DNA of 64,000 bases, from positions 1-64,000 of the forward strand of contig VXLV01000050.1 in NCBI GenBank assembly GCA_009841405.1, written 5' to 3'. Origin of the DNA: Chloroflexota bacterium. GTDB lineage: Bacteria; Chloroflexota; Anaerolineae; Aggregatilineales; Phototrophicaceae. Both the position numbers and the translations under genes were made by a program. Under the pieces are notes generated by a model. That model was not told the DNA's origin. It saw only the letters and a program-made list of their open reading frames with translations, and did not search any database. Shown piece after piece: positions 9,683 to 20,809 of the stretch; within the stretch, counting starts at the first letter, position 1; each line of letters starts with the position of its first letter.

Positions 9683-10912
9683 ATGGACGAGCTGTGTACA
9701 GGTTTGTGCCGCCTCATGGTGGATTCCGGCGCCGATGCCGGGCTAGCCCAGTTTCTGTCATTGCTCGTCGGCGTGTTGCTGGTCAGCGGCGTCCCGCTTC
9801 TGACCGTCATCCTCTTGATCTGGATCGAGCGCAAAGTCGCCGCGCGTATTCAGGACCGCATCGGGCCGAATCGCGTTGGCCCCATCGGCTTGATGCAGAC
9901 CTTCGCCGATTTGCTCAAGCTGCTGGGCAAAGAAGACATCACGCCTACGTCCGCGGACCGCTGGCTTTATAACGCCGCGCCGCTGGTGTCATTCGCGTCG
10001 GTCGTTCTCATTTGGGCGGTCGTGCCCTTTACGCCCTTCCACTACGGCGTTGATCTTGAAATCGGCGCGCTCTTCTTTGTGGCGGTCGCCTCCTTCGGCA
10101 CGCTTGCGATCATGGTCGCGGGCTGGGCGAGCAATAACAAGTACGCGCTGCTGGGCGCGTTTCGGGTCGTCTCGCTGCTGGTCAGTTATGAAGTGCCTCT
10201 GGTTTTCGCGCTGCTGGTTCCCGTCTTGCTGGCCGGCAGCATGAGCATGCTTGACATCGTCAACGCGCAGACAGGTATGTGGTTCGTCGTTTTGTCGCCG
10301 CTCGCGTTCGTTATCTTTTATGTATCGTCGCAAGCCGAGACCGGGCGCGCGCCCTTCGACTTGATCGAGGCGGAATCCGAATTGGTGGCCGGTTTCAATA
10401 TCGAATATTCGGGCATGAAGTTCGGCATGTTCTTCGCCGCCGAATTCTTGCACGTCTTCACCAACGGCATCTTGATGGCGCTGCTGTTTTTCGGCGGCTG
10501 GCTGGGCCCCTTGTATTACGAGTCGCCGCTGATCGCCTTCGCCTGGCTCGGCTTGAAAGGCGGCGTCATTTACTTGACCACGCTGTGGCTGCGCAATACC
10601 GTGCCGCGCCTGCGTATCGACCAGATTATGGCTTTCAACTGGAAATTTCTGGTGCCGCTATCGATCGCCAATTTGATCTTCATATCGGCCGCGCTGAAGG
10701 TGATGCAGGAAATTGGCTGGGCGCCCCGTGACATGATTGGCGCCGGCTTCGGCGAACTGGTTCCGACCACGGTTGTCCTGCTGCTAATCAATGGCGCGAT
10801 GATCATCTACTTGCTCGGCATCCTGCGCAAGCGCGGGCAGGAGGCGCGCCGGGAATCGCAGGCGACGCGCGCCGCGCTGGCGCATGCGGCCGCGGACCAG
10901 GGGGCGGCGTAA
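9683..10912 (+). CDS. nuoH: NADH-quinone oxidoreductase subunit H
   Basis: A 409-residue polytopic protein, the quinone-site subunit of the complex I membrane arm. Diagnostic segments are ERKVAARIQDRIGPNRVGP near the N-terminus and ETGRAPFDLIEAESELVAGF in the loop that docks the peripheral arm. The C-terminus is extended by a charged, Ala-rich tail (RKRGQEARRESQATRAA). It starts 29 bases after nuoA, and its TAA overlaps the nuoJ ATG in a TAATG junction, so nuoI is also missing from its usual place. Confidence 0.96.
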   Translation: MDELCTGLCRLMVDSGADAGLAQFLSLLVGVLLVSGVPLLTVILLIWIERKVAARIQDRIGPNRVGPIGLMQTFADLLKLLGKEDITPTSADRWLYNAAPLVSFASVVLIWAVVPFTPFHYGVDLEIGALFFVAVASFGTLAIMVAGWASNNKYALLGAFRVVSLLVSYEVPLVFALLVPVLLAGSMSMLDIVNAQTGMWFVVLSPLAFVIFYVSSQAETGRAPFDLIEAESELVAGFNIEYSGMKFGMFFAAEFLHVFTNGILMALLFFGGWLGPLYYESPLIAFAWLGLKGGVIYLTTLWLRNTVPRLRIDQIMAFNWKFLVPLSIANLIFISAALKVMQEIGWAPRDMIGAGFGELVPTTVVLLLINGAMIIYLLGILRKRGQEARRESQATRAALAHAAADQGAA

Positions 10913-11424
10913 TGGAACTCAACGCAGTCACAATCGGTTTCGCCGTCTTTACCATCTTCACGCTTGGCGGCGGCTTCGGCGTAGTGACCACGCGCAACCT
11001 CTTTCAAGGCACGATCTGGCTGATGGTCAGCCTGTTCGGCGTGGCGGGCTACTTCATCTTGCTCAGCGCGCCCTTCCTGGCGGCAGTGCAGATCCTGGTA
11101 TACATCGGCGCCATCGCCATCTTAATCACCTTCGCGGTCATGCTGACGCGCAGCGTCACCCGCATCAAAGCGCGTTATGTGCGCCTGATTCCCAGCTTTA
11201 TCGGATCGCTGGTTTTGTTTCTGATTCTGCTGCTCGGCATCACGATACCGATATTCGGCGGCCAACTGCCGGAATCCGCGCCCGAATACGTCGCGACGAC
11301 GCGCGAGCTTGGCACGGCGCTGGTGGATGAGAACGGTTTCGTCGTGCCCTTCATGCTGGCGTCGGTGCTGTTGACGGCCGCCATGATTGGCGCGATCTTT
11401 ATCGCCCGCGACGAGAACGCATAG
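10912..11424 (+). CDS. nuoJ: NADH-quinone oxidoreductase subunit J
   Basis: A 170-residue, five-helix membrane-arm subunit. The segment VAGYFILLSAPFLAAVQILVYIGAIAILITF is the typical NuoJ third-helix region, whose pi-bulge moves during coupling. It is translationally coupled to nuoH by the one-base stop/start overlap and is followed 14 bases later by nuoK. Confidence 0.94.
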   Translation: MELNAVTIGFAVFTIFTLGGGFGVVTTRNLFQGTIWLMVSLFGVAGYFILLSAPFLAAVQILVYIGAIAILITFAVMLTRSVTRIKARYVRLIPSFIGSLVLFLILLLGITIPIFGGQLPESAPEYVATTRELGTALVDENGFVVPFMLASVLLTAAMIGAIFIARDENA

Positions 11425-11438
11425 GGAGGAGTGACGAG

Positions 11439-11756
11439 ATGGCGCCTCTCTGGATGTATCTGGCGGTGGCGGCGGCGCTGTTTTCGCTGGGCGTCTTCGG
11501 CGTATTGTCGCGGCGCAACGCGGTCGCGATTCTGATGAGCGTGGAACTGATGCTGAACGCGGTCAATATCAACCTGGTCGCATTCTGGCGCTACAGCGAG
11601 ACGGGAACCGACTTGCTGCTCAACGGGTACGCCTTCACCGCCTTCGTGCTGATCGTCGCGGCGGCGGAGGCCGCGGTCGGCCTCGCGATCATCATCACAG
11701 TTTATCGCAATCGGCGTTCGGTCATTCCGGAACAAGCCGTCGCGCTGAAAGGGTAA
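11439..11756 (+). CDS. nuoK: NADH-quinone oxidoreductase subunit K
   Basis: A 105-residue, three-helix subunit homologous to MrpC. The conserved membrane glutamates sit in ILMSVELMLNAVNINLVAF and in AAAEAAVGLAIIITVYR, as required for proton transfer. A GGAGG ribosome-binding site lies eight bases before the ATG. nuoL follows eight bases after the stop. Confidence 0.95.
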   Translation: MAPLWMYLAVAAALFSLGVFGVLSRRNAVAILMSVELMLNAVNINLVAFWRYSETGTDLLLNGYAFTAFVLIVAAAEAAVGLAIIITVYRNRRSVIPEQAVALKG

Positions 11757-11764
11757 GGATCCGC

Positions 11765-14113
11765 ATGGATATCTTCAACGATCCCAACGCGCTGCCCTGG
11801 CTAATTCCAGCCGGCCCCGTGCTGGCCTTTCTGATTATCACGCTGATTACCAACAAGTCGAAGCAGGTCCCGGCGACTGACCACCACGAATACGGCGGCC
11901 ACCATCCCGATTACGATGGTATGTCCGTGCCGGTGGTTCACCCCTGGAGCCGCGTCATTAGCGTCGCGGTCGGCATGATCGGCGTGCTCGCGGCGCTGCT
12001 GTTTAGCTGGCAGACGCTGAGCAACGCCACTCAATTGCATCATATCGGACCGGAAGCGCTGGCCCACAGCATCGACTGGATGGACACGGGCGCGACGACA
12101 TTCCGAATGGGCGTCCTGGTTGACCCGGCCACGGTCATCATGCTGGTCATGGTGCCCATCGCCGTCTTGATGATATTCATTTACTCCATCGGCTATATGG
12201 CGCACGACCCGCGGCAGGCGCGCTTTTTCGCGCTGATTTCGTTATTCGCCGGCGCCATGCTGACCTTGGTTGTCGCCGATAATGTGCTGCTGCTTTTCGT
12301 CGGCTGGGAGATTATGGGCGTCTGTTCGTACATGCTCATCGGCTTCTGGTTTGAGAAAGAGAGCGCCTACAAAGCCGCCATCAAAGCCTTCACCACCACG
12401 CGCATCGCCGATGTCGTCATGCTGCTGGGCATCGCCTATCTCTACAGCATCACCGGCACGCTCAGTTTCCGCGAAATCATGTATAACCCGGAAACGCTCG
12501 ACCTGCTTGCCACGACCACGCCCATCATTTTGGGCGGCTGGACAGTGAGCGCCGCTGGCATCATTGGCATCTTCCTCATCATCGGCACGGTGGGCAAGTC
12601 GGCGCAATTCCCGCTGCACGTCTGGCTGCCCGACGCCATGGAAGGGCCCACGCCCGTCAGCGCCATGATTCACGCGGCGGCGATGGTTTCCGCCGGCATC
12701 TTTTCGCTGATTCGCTTGTATCCGCTGTTTGCGGCCGGCGGCGACCCCCATCACGGTGTCATGACCGAGCCGCTGGCCTTCATGGCGGTAGTCGGCGCAT
12801 TCACGGCTTTGCTGGCCGCGACCATGGCCTTGGCGCAGAATGACGTCAAGGCAGTGCTGGCTTACTCGACGATTTCGCAGCTGGGCTTTATGATGGCGGC
12901 CCTCGGCATCGGCGCGTATATCGCGGCGGCCTTCCATCTCATCACGCATGCTTTCTTCAAAGCGCTGCTCTTCATGGCGGCCGGCTCAGTCATCCACGGC
13001 ATGGAGCACGGCGAGCACCACGTACACGAACACGGTCACGCTCACGATCATCCTCCCCCTGATTCATCGGGGGGACCGAGGGGGGTAGAGTACTTCGACC
13101 CGCAAGACATGCTGAACATGGGCGGCTTGCGCAAGACCATGCCGGTTACATTCTGGACCTTCTTGATCGGCGGCCTGTCGCTTTCCGGTTTGCCGCTCAT
13201 CACCGCCGGCTTCTGGTCGAAAGACGAGATTCTGGCGGACGCCTGGCTGGGCATTGAGCAATACGGCAGCGGCGCTCACGCGCTGGTTTTTGTGCTGCTG
13301 GCGTTGGCCGCCTTCATGACTGCCTTCTACACCATGCGCCAAATCTCGCTGACATTCGGCGGCGAGCCGCGTACAGAGGCGGCCAAACACGCCAACCTGG
13401 GGCAGGGCGTCGTCAGCTTCACGATGACACTGCCGCTGCTGATTCTGGCGGTCTTCGCCATTGGCGCCGGTTTTGTGGGCGTACCGGCTGATTTCCCGGT
13501 CTTTGGCCCGATCTTCTCGCCCGAATACAACAACTTCAAACATCTGATGATTGAGGCGCTGCCCCTGCCCGAAGCGACTGCTTCCTTTGCCTCGCTGCCG
13601 AATTACCACGCGAAGCCGCCGCCCTTCAACATCGTGCCGGTCGCCACCTCGTTTATCGTAGCGCTGCTGGGCTTGTGGCTGGGTTACCGGGTCTATTGGC
13701 GCAATCCGCTTGTAGCCGGCCAGAGTGACCCGCTCGTGAAGACTTTGGGTCCGCTGCATCCGCTATTCAAGAATCGCTATTACCTGGATGACATTTACGG
13801 CGACGTATTTGTCAAGCCGTCGCAGTGGCTGGCGCGGCAGGTTATCACCTTTCTCGATCGCGGCATCATCGACGCCATCTTGCATGTCATCGCGCGGATT
13901 TCCACCTGGCTGGGCGACTTGACTAAGGTCCTGAACCTCTGGCTGATTGACGGCGTCGGCGACGGCATCCCGATCGCAATCTTCAACTTCGGCGGCTGGC
14001 TGCGGCGCATGCAAACCGGGCGCATTCAGCAGTACCTGCTGCTGGTGCTGATTGCCGCGGTTCTCATCGGCATCGTCCTGGTCCTTTCGTCGGGCGCGGC
14101 GCTGCCGCAATAG
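11765..14113 (+). CDS. nuoL: NADH-quinone oxidoreductase subunit L (with His-rich loop and in-frame repeat)
   Basis: A 782-residue antiporter-like subunit, the distal pump module with the C-terminal lateral helix. Conserved blocks include LFVGWEIMGVCSYMLIGFW, GKSAQFPLHVWLPDAMEGPTPVSAMIHAA and TAGFWSKDEIL. Between the conserved GSVI and MGGLRK segments, where E. coli has about a dozen residues, this protein has about 45: a His-rich run (HGEHHVHEHGHAHDH) followed by residues encoded by a G-run repeat (13051-13087). The N-terminal loop also has a His patch (DHHEYGGHH). The C-terminal region (about 640-782) carries the long amphipathic segment and last membrane helix. Confidence 0.95.
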   Translation: MDIFNDPNALPWLIPAGPVLAFLIITLITNKSKQVPATDHHEYGGHHPDYDGMSVPVVHPWSRVISVAVGMIGVLAALLFSWQTLSNATQLHHIGPEALAHSIDWMDTGATTFRMGVLVDPATVIMLVMVPIAVLMIFIYSIGYMAHDPRQARFFALISLFAGAMLTLVVADNVLLLFVGWEIMGVCSYMLIGFWFEKESAYKAAIKAFTTTRIADVVMLLGIAYLYSITGTLSFREIMYNPETLDLLATTTPIILGGWTVSAAGIIGIFLIIGTVGKSAQFPLHVWLPDAMEGPTPVSAMIHAAAMVSAGIFSLIRLYPLFAAGGDPHHGVMTEPLAFMAVVGAFTALLAATMALAQNDVKAVLAYSTISQLGFMMAALGIGAYIAAAFHLITHAFFKALLFMAAGSVIHGMEHGEHHVHEHGHAHDHPPPDSSGGPRGVEYFDPQDMLNMGGLRKTMPVTFWTFLIGGLSLSGLPLITAGFWSKDEILADAWLGIEQYGSGAHALVFVLLALAAFMTAFYTMRQISLTFGGEPRTEAAKHANLGQGVVSFTMTLPLLILAVFAIGAGFVGVPADFPVFGPIFSPEYNNFKHLMIEALPLPEATASFASLPNYHAKPPPFNIVPVATSFIVALLGLWLGYRVYWRNPLVAGQSDPLVKTLGPLHPLFKNRYYLDDIYGDVFVKPSQWLARQVITFLDRGIIDAILHVIARISTWLGDLTKVLNLWLIDGVGDGIPIAIFNFGGWLRRMQTGRIQQYLLLVLIAAVLIGIVLVLSSGAALPQ
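13051..13087 (+). repeat. G-run repeat, copy 2, in frame inside nuoL
   Basis: TCCTCCCCCT, a short AT-rich loop, then CGGGGGG, A and CCGAGGGGGGTAG. It matches the repeat family at 1-39, 44468-44507 and 54691-54733 in order, spacing and orientation. It is read in frame as roughly PPPDSSGGPRG within a NuoL loop. Confidence 0.55.
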
Positions 14114-14125
14114 GGAGACGCATTT

Positions 14126-15760
<1,635 letters not shown>

Positions 15761-15770
15761 GACTGCCTTC

Positions 15771-17492
15771 ATGGATGGAACTGGATTCTCAGTTCTCACA
15801 GCGATCATCTTCATCCCGATCATCGCGGGCGTGGTCATCCTTTTCCTGGACCGGAAGAATCGCGACCTGGTTCGCGGTATCGGCATCACGGCGGCGTCGG
15901 CAGTATTGGCGCTTTCGCTGGCGGTCTTCTTCGGCTACGACAGTTTCGCGAAGGCAGAGGGCGGCTTAATCAGCCAGCAGCGCGCCTTGCTGGAATCCGG
16001 CGCGGATTTGAGCGGCGCGCAAATGTTCGCCGACGCGCTGGCATTCGAGCAGCGAATCGTCTGGGTGGAGTCGCTCGGCATCGCATATCATGTCGGCGTC
16101 GACGGCGTATCCGCGCCGATGGTGCTGCTGACCGGCATGGTGGCGGTAGCCGGCGTCTTGATCTCCTGGAATATCCAAGACCGCCTGCGCGAGTTCATGG
16201 CTTTCTTCATGTTTCTGGTGGCCGGCGTTTATGGCGTGTTTATCGCGGTCGATCTTTTCATGCTCTTCTTTTTCTATGAGCTGGCGATCTTCCCCATGTA
16301 TCTGCTCATCGCAGGCTGGGGCTGGGTCAAGCTGCGTGAATACGCGGCGATGAAACTGACGCTCTACATTCTGGTTGGCTCGGTATTTGCGCTTGTGGGC
16401 GCGGTCGCCATGTACTTCGCCGCCGGCGCTTACTTTGCCGGCAGCGGCGCTGATGTCTTCCAGGCGGCGCTATCGAGCGGGCTGCTGCCGGCGGACAGCA
16501 GGGCCTACAGTTGGAATATGACGCAGCTCACGCTGGCGGCGGAGAACGGCGCTTTCGCCATCGAGATTCTGGGCATCGAAGGTTTGAGTTTCGCGCGCTT
16601 CTGGTTCCCCTTCATGTTTATGGGCTTCGGCGTTTTGGCCGGCGTCTTTCCCTTCCACAATTGGTCGCCGGACGGGCACGTAGCGGCGCCCACCGCTGTC
16701 TCCATGATACACGCTGGCGTGCTGATGAAGGTCGGCGCATTCGCGGCGCTGCGGGCCGGGGTGCAACTGCTGCCGGACGGCGCCGATACGCACCTGCCCT
16801 GGATCGTATTCTTGACCCTGATCAACGTCGTTTACGGCGCGCTTATCGCCTTTCGACAGCGCGACTTCAAATATGTTATCGGCTTCTCCTCGGTCAGCCA
16901 CATGGGGTTGGTCAGCATGGGCTGGGCCACGATGAACCTGACCGGCATGACCGGGGCGGGCATTCAGATGTTCAGCCACGGCGCGATGACGGCGCTCTTC
17001 TTCGGCGTCGTCGGCATGGTGTATGACCGCTCGCACACACGCGATATTCCCAGTCTTGGCGGCTTCATCAAGGTGATGCCCTGGGTAGGCGTTGCGTTCG
17101 TCATTGGCGGTCTGACCAGCATGGGCATGCCCGGCTTGAGCGGATTCATCGCCGAATTCCCGATCTTCCAGGGCATGTGGGCCGCGTCCGAGCAAATCAC
17201 GCTGCAACTGGGCGGCTTCCAGTTGAGCAACTACTACGGCGTCATGGTCGTGATCGCCGCTTCGGGCATTGTCATTACCGCCGCTTACGTGCTGCGGGTC
17301 GCCGGGCAAGTCTTCTTTGGAGAGTTCGACGCCGAGCGCTATCACGATGTCGGCAATATCGACATGACTGACCGCATCGTGCTGATCATCCTGGGCGCGC
17401 CGCTGATCATCCTGGGCTTGTATCCGCCCATCATGGCGCCAATGATCGAATCCGGCATTCGACCCCTTATCGCCTTGTTGGGAGGTGGCTAG
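15771..17492 (+). CDS. nuoM: NADH-quinone oxidoreductase subunit M, second copy
   Basis: A 573-residue second NuoM-type pump subunit with FFYELAIFPMYLLIAGWG, FPFHNWSPDGHVAAPTAVSM and FKYVIGFSSVSHMGLVSMG. It is adjacent to the first nuoM and is joined directly to nuoN (TAG immediately followed by ATG). Complex I with two NuoM subunits is known from several phyla and is thought to have an extra pumping module. The sequence has HNWSPDGH where most copies have HTWLPDAH, so this is the more divergent copy. Confidence 0.93.
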   Translation: MDGTGFSVLTAIIFIPIIAGVVILFLDRKNRDLVRGIGITAASAVLALSLAVFFGYDSFAKAEGGLISQQRALLESGADLSGAQMFADALAFEQRIVWVESLGIAYHVGVDGVSAPMVLLTGMVAVAGVLISWNIQDRLREFMAFFMFLVAGVYGVFIAVDLFMLFFFYELAIFPMYLLIAGWGWVKLREYAAMKLTLYILVGSVFALVGAVAMYFAAGAYFAGSGADVFQAALSSGLLPADSRAYSWNMTQLTLAAENGAFAIEILGIEGLSFARFWFPFMFMGFGVLAGVFPFHNWSPDGHVAAPTAVSMIHAGVLMKVGAFAALRAGVQLLPDGADTHLPWIVFLTLINVVYGALIAFRQRDFKYVIGFSSVSHMGLVSMGWATMNLTGMTGAGIQMFSHGAMTALFFGVVGMVYDRSHTRDIPSLGGFIKVMPWVGVAFVIGGLTSMGMPGLSGFIAEFPIFQGMWAASEQITLQLGGFQLSNYYGVMVVIAASGIVITAAYVLRVAGQVFFGEFDAERYHDVGNIDMTDRIVLIILGAPLIILGLYPPIMAPMIESGIRPLIALLGGG

Positions 17493-18989
17493 ATGGAATT
17501 CTCTCTCTGGGCGCAGCTGCCTTCAGTGCTGCCGGAGATCGGCCTGACGACGCTGGCGATTGTCGTGCTCTTCGCAGACTTGTACGGCTCAGTCGTTACT
17601 CGCCGCAACGTCGTCTATATCTCTGCGGCAGGCATGGCCTTGCTGGCGCTTGTGCCTTTGGTCTGGCTGCCAGACCCGGCGCTTTACGAGAGCGGCACGC
17701 TGCTCTGGGGCGGCATGGTCAACTACGATCCGCTGTCACAGATCTTCAAAGTGATGCTCCTGCTGGCGGGCGCAGTAACTTGTCTGATGGCGGCTGGCGA
17801 CAAGGGCGTCGGCGACAAGGGCGAATTCTACCTGATCGTCATCGTCGCCACGCTCGGCGGCGTCATGATGTCGAGCGCCAGCGACCTGATTCTAGTGTTT
17901 GTGGCGCTGGAGACGCTGTCAATTCCGCTCTATATGTTGGCCTGCTTCCGCCGCGGCGACGCGCGCTCGGCTGAAGGCGGCATGAAGTATTTCTTGTACG
18001 GCGCTTTCGCCTCGGCCATTATGCTCTTCGGCTTCAGCCTGCTCTACGGCTTCACCGGCACGACCAATCTCGGCGGCATTGCGGACGCGCTGGGCGTTGG
18101 CGCGGGCGACAGCATCGTCGGCGTGATGACGGCGCTGGTGATGGTCGTGGTCGGCTTCGGCTTCAAGATCAGCGCCGTGCCCTTCCACTTCTGGACGCCC
18201 GATGTTTACGAAGGCGCGCCCACGCCCGTGACGGCTTTCGTCAGCGTGTCCAGCAAAGCGGCCAGCTTTGCGCTGCTCGTGCGCTTCCTGACCGCGGCCT
18301 TTCCGGTGGAGCTGGTGGTTGGCGGCGTCATCATTCAGGACTTCTGGGTCAATCTGCTCATTGTCATCTCGATCGTGAGCATGACCCTGGGCAACGTAGT
18401 CGCTCTGCGCCAAAGCAATATCAAGCGCTTGCTGGCGTATTCATCGATTGCGCAGGCCGGCTACACGCTTATCGGCGTGGCTGCGCTGCAGGGTGTTGAC
18501 GATAGCCTGGCGGTGGCCTCCGTGTCCTTCTATATGTTCATGTATATCTTTACCAATCTGCTGGTCTTCGGCGGCGTTATTCTTTTCATCGCCGCGACCG
18601 ATACGGAAGAAATCAGCGATATGGCCGGCCTCAATCGGCGCAGCCCCTGGTTGGCGCTCTTCATTACCATCGGGCTGTTGTCGCTTGGGGGGATTCCGCC
18701 GGCGGCCGGTTTCTTCGGCAAGTTCTTCCTGTTCCAGGCGGCCGTAGACGCCAACCTGGTGGGTCTGGCGCTGATCGCCGTCACCAATGCCATCATCGCG
18801 CTCTATTACTATCTGGTGATTATCAAGGTGATGTATGTCGATGCCGGCCCGGACGACGACAAGCCGATTGCCCTGCCGCGCGCTTATGCCTGGTCGCTGG
18901 GCATCACAGCCGTGGTCGTCATTTTGCTGGGCACGATCGCTGTAACGCCGATTTACGACTGGGCGACATTGGGCGCGGCCGGCTTATGA
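17493..18989 (+). CDS. nuoN: NADH-quinone oxidoreductase subunit N
   Basis: A 498-residue antiporter-like subunit, the pump module nearest NuoK. Markers are DLILVFVALETLSIPLYMLACF (membrane Glu), FKISAVPFHFWTPDVYEGAPTPVTAF and NIKRLLAYSSIAQAGYTLIGVA. Its ATG directly follows the stop of the second nuoM. It ends the complex I operon; about 90 bases later the ATP synthase genes begin on the same strand, with no clear terminator between. Confidence 0.95.
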   Translation: MEFSLWAQLPSVLPEIGLTTLAIVVLFADLYGSVVTRRNVVYISAAGMALLALVPLVWLPDPALYESGTLLWGGMVNYDPLSQIFKVMLLLAGAVTCLMAAGDKGVGDKGEFYLIVIVATLGGVMMSSASDLILVFVALETLSIPLYMLACFRRGDARSAEGGMKYFLYGAFASAIMLFGFSLLYGFTGTTNLGGIADALGVGAGDSIVGVMTALVMVVVGFGFKISAVPFHFWTPDVYEGAPTPVTAFVSVSSKAASFALLVRFLTAAFPVELVVGGVIIQDFWVNLLIVISIVSMTLGNVVALRQSNIKRLLAYSSIAQAGYTLIGVAALQGVDDSLAVASVSFYMFMYIFTNLLVFGGVILFIAATDTEEISDMAGLNRRSPWLALFITIGLLSLGGIPPAAGFFGKFFLFQAAVDANLVGLALIAVTNAIIALYYYLVIIKVMYVDAGPDDDKPIALPRAYAWSLGITAVVVILLGTIAVTPIYDWATLGAAGL

Positions 18990-19077
18990 TCGCGGTAGCT
19001 ATGCGGATGCGTTTGTGATAAAATTCTCGAAGTCTGGCGGCAAGACGGCCGGACAAGTGGTTTGTCGATGACAAGAC

Positions 19078-19356
19078 GTGCAATTTATGAAGAGAGATAA
19101 CCATCCCCTGTCGACATACGGCTTGGTTGCGGGGGTGGTTGGGCAGGTCGGTTGTCTGGTCCTGCTGGTTATTCTCGGTACGATATTGCTCGGCCTGGCT
19201 TTGGATGAAGCTTTGGGGACGCGACCGACATTCATTCTTGTGATGCTGGTAGCTAGCGTCCCCGTGAATCTTGCGGTTTTGTATCTGTATACACGTCACA
19301 AAGCCAGGCAATTGCAGGGCGCGGCTAGCAAGAAGGAGGAAGATATAGGTGAATAG
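19078..19356 (+). CDS. AtpI/AtpZ-like ATP synthase accessory membrane protein
   Basis: A 92-residue protein with two hydrophobic helices (about 14-38 and 49-70) and charged ends, immediately before atpB. Size, topology and position match the AtpI/AtpZ accessory proteins that help assemble the c-ring or Fo; the sequence itself is weakly conserved. The GTG at 19078 opens the frame, but ATG at 19087 (MKRDNHPL) is a likely alternative. Its end overlaps the atpB start by eight bases. Confidence 0.65.
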   Translation: MQFMKRDNHPLSTYGLVAGVVGQVGCLVLLVILGTILLGLALDEALGTRPTFILVMLVASVPVNLAVLYLYTRHKARQLQGAASKKEEDIGE

Positions 19357-20764
19357 CTTCTGGAACGGAAAACGCCGCTATGTCGCGTTGCTGTTATTTC
19401 TCGCCGGGGTGTTCGTCGCGCTGGAAGTGCCTCCGGTCATCCCTTTCATCCAACTGCCGGGCGAGAATCTGCCGGCGGGATACAACATCCCGTTCACGGA
19501 TATACGGATTACAAATACGCTCGTAGCCGCGGTAATCGTATGGCTGCTGCTGCTGCTTTTCCTGGTTTACATCGCGCGCCGTCGGCCGAGCGACGGCAGC
19601 GAAGTCCCGCCAGGCGGCTTCTACAATATGTTCGAGGCGCTGTATGAGGGCTTGATGGGATTCATCGGCGGCATCGCTGGCGGCCCGCATTTCCGTTTGA
19701 TCTTCAACATGTTCATGACAATCTTCCTCATCGTGCTCTTGTCGAACTGGATGTCGCTTGTACCTGGCATCGACACCGTCGGCTTCATCCACCCTCACGT
19801 CAAAGAAAAGTATGATGTCGAGAAGGATGAGTACAAGGTCATCACCACCGACGGCTTCGAAATATATCAGGGATTCCTTGGCATCTCCTACGTCAACGGG
19901 CAATGCAACTGGATCAGCCCGGCTGACGAGGCGGCCGCTGATGCAACGGCGCTGGCAGCAGCCGAAGCCGCCCGGGCCGCCGCGGAGCAGGACTTGCTGG
20001 TCGAGGCCGCCTATGACCGCTACAAAGCGGCGCATGACGGGCATGGCGATGACGCCGGGGGCGAATCCTCCGGCGATGCTCACGCGGAAGACGACCATGC
20101 GCCGGCAGTGGCCGAGTCAGACGCAGCTGCTGCCGCGTACGATGAAGTGCTGGCTGCCCGTGTCGCAGAAAAGCAAGCCCGCGCCGATCGCGGCTGTTAC
20201 ACCGGGGTCGCTGTTTCCCCCTGGCAAGACGGTTACATAGCGGCGGACGATAAGGCGAAAAAAGCGCCGATCCCGCTGCATCCGGACCCGAGCAGCGATG
20301 AAGCGAAGCGCGTGCCTTGGGTCGTGTTGCCATGGGTTCGCGTCGCCTCGACCGATTTGAACATGACCTTGACCCTGGCCATAATCGCCGTCGTCATGGT
20401 TCAGTATGTCGGCGTAAAGGCCTTGGGCATCGGTTATTTCACCAAGTTCTTCAACTTTGCCACGCTATTCAAGTCGCCGCTGGGCGGGATTGATGTGGCG
20501 GTTGGCTTGCTGGAATTGATCGGCGACTTCGCCAAGATCCTCTCGTTTAGCTTCCGTCTCCTGGGCGCGATGTTCGCGGGCGCGATCTTGCTCTTTGTGA
20601 TGAGCTTCCTGGTGCCAATTCTGCCTTGGCCCTTCTTCATCCTGGAGTTCTTCGTCGGCGCCATTCAGGCGCTGGTATTCGCCCTCTTGACGGCGATATT
20701 CATGCAGCTGGCGACGATCAGCCATCATCACGATGATGATCACGATCACGCCGAAGCGCACTAG
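19349..20764 (+). CDS. atpB: ATP synthase Fo subunit a with a large inserted loop
   Basis: Subunit a, 471 residues against about 240-290 in most bacteria. The essential Arg is R403 in SFRLLGAMFAG, and the C-terminal helices are normal. Between NWMSLVPG (134-141) and STDLNMTLTLA (334-344) there are about 190 residues where E. coli has about 25. The insert is rich in Ala, Glu, Asp and His (about 190-280), contains predicted helical Ala/Glu stretches, and has two cysteines, C186 and C283. By the known topology this loop faces outside the cytoplasm. GTG start, with AAGGAGGA eight bases upstream. The stop is followed by atpE after a 45-base gap. Confidence 0.93.
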   Translation: MNSFWNGKRRYVALLLFLAGVFVALEVPPVIPFIQLPGENLPAGYNIPFTDIRITNTLVAAVIVWLLLLLFLVYIARRRPSDGSEVPPGGFYNMFEALYEGLMGFIGGIAGGPHFRLIFNMFMTIFLIVLLSNWMSLVPGIDTVGFIHPHVKEKYDVEKDEYKVITTDGFEIYQGFLGISYVNGQCNWISPADEAAADATALAAAEAARAAAEQDLLVEAAYDRYKAAHDGHGDDAGGESSGDAHAEDDHAPAVAESDAAAAAYDEVLAARVAEKQARADRGCYTGVAVSPWQDGYIAADDKAKKAPIPLHPDPSSDEAKRVPWVVLPWVRVASTDLNMTLTLAIIAVVMVQYVGVKALGIGYFTKFFNFATLFKSPLGGIDVAVGLLELIGDFAKILSFSFRLLGAMFAGAILLFVMSFLVPILPWPFFILEFFVGAIQALVFALLTAIFMQLATISHHHDDDHDHAEAH

Positions 20765-20809
20765 ACATCTTGTACGCATAGAACGAAAAACGAATTGGAG
20801 GAAACATCC

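Noticed and set aside
13000..13050. His-rich run in nuoL as a separate metal-binding gene
   Set aside because: It is continuous with nuoL coding sequence and lies in a known loop between conserved segments.
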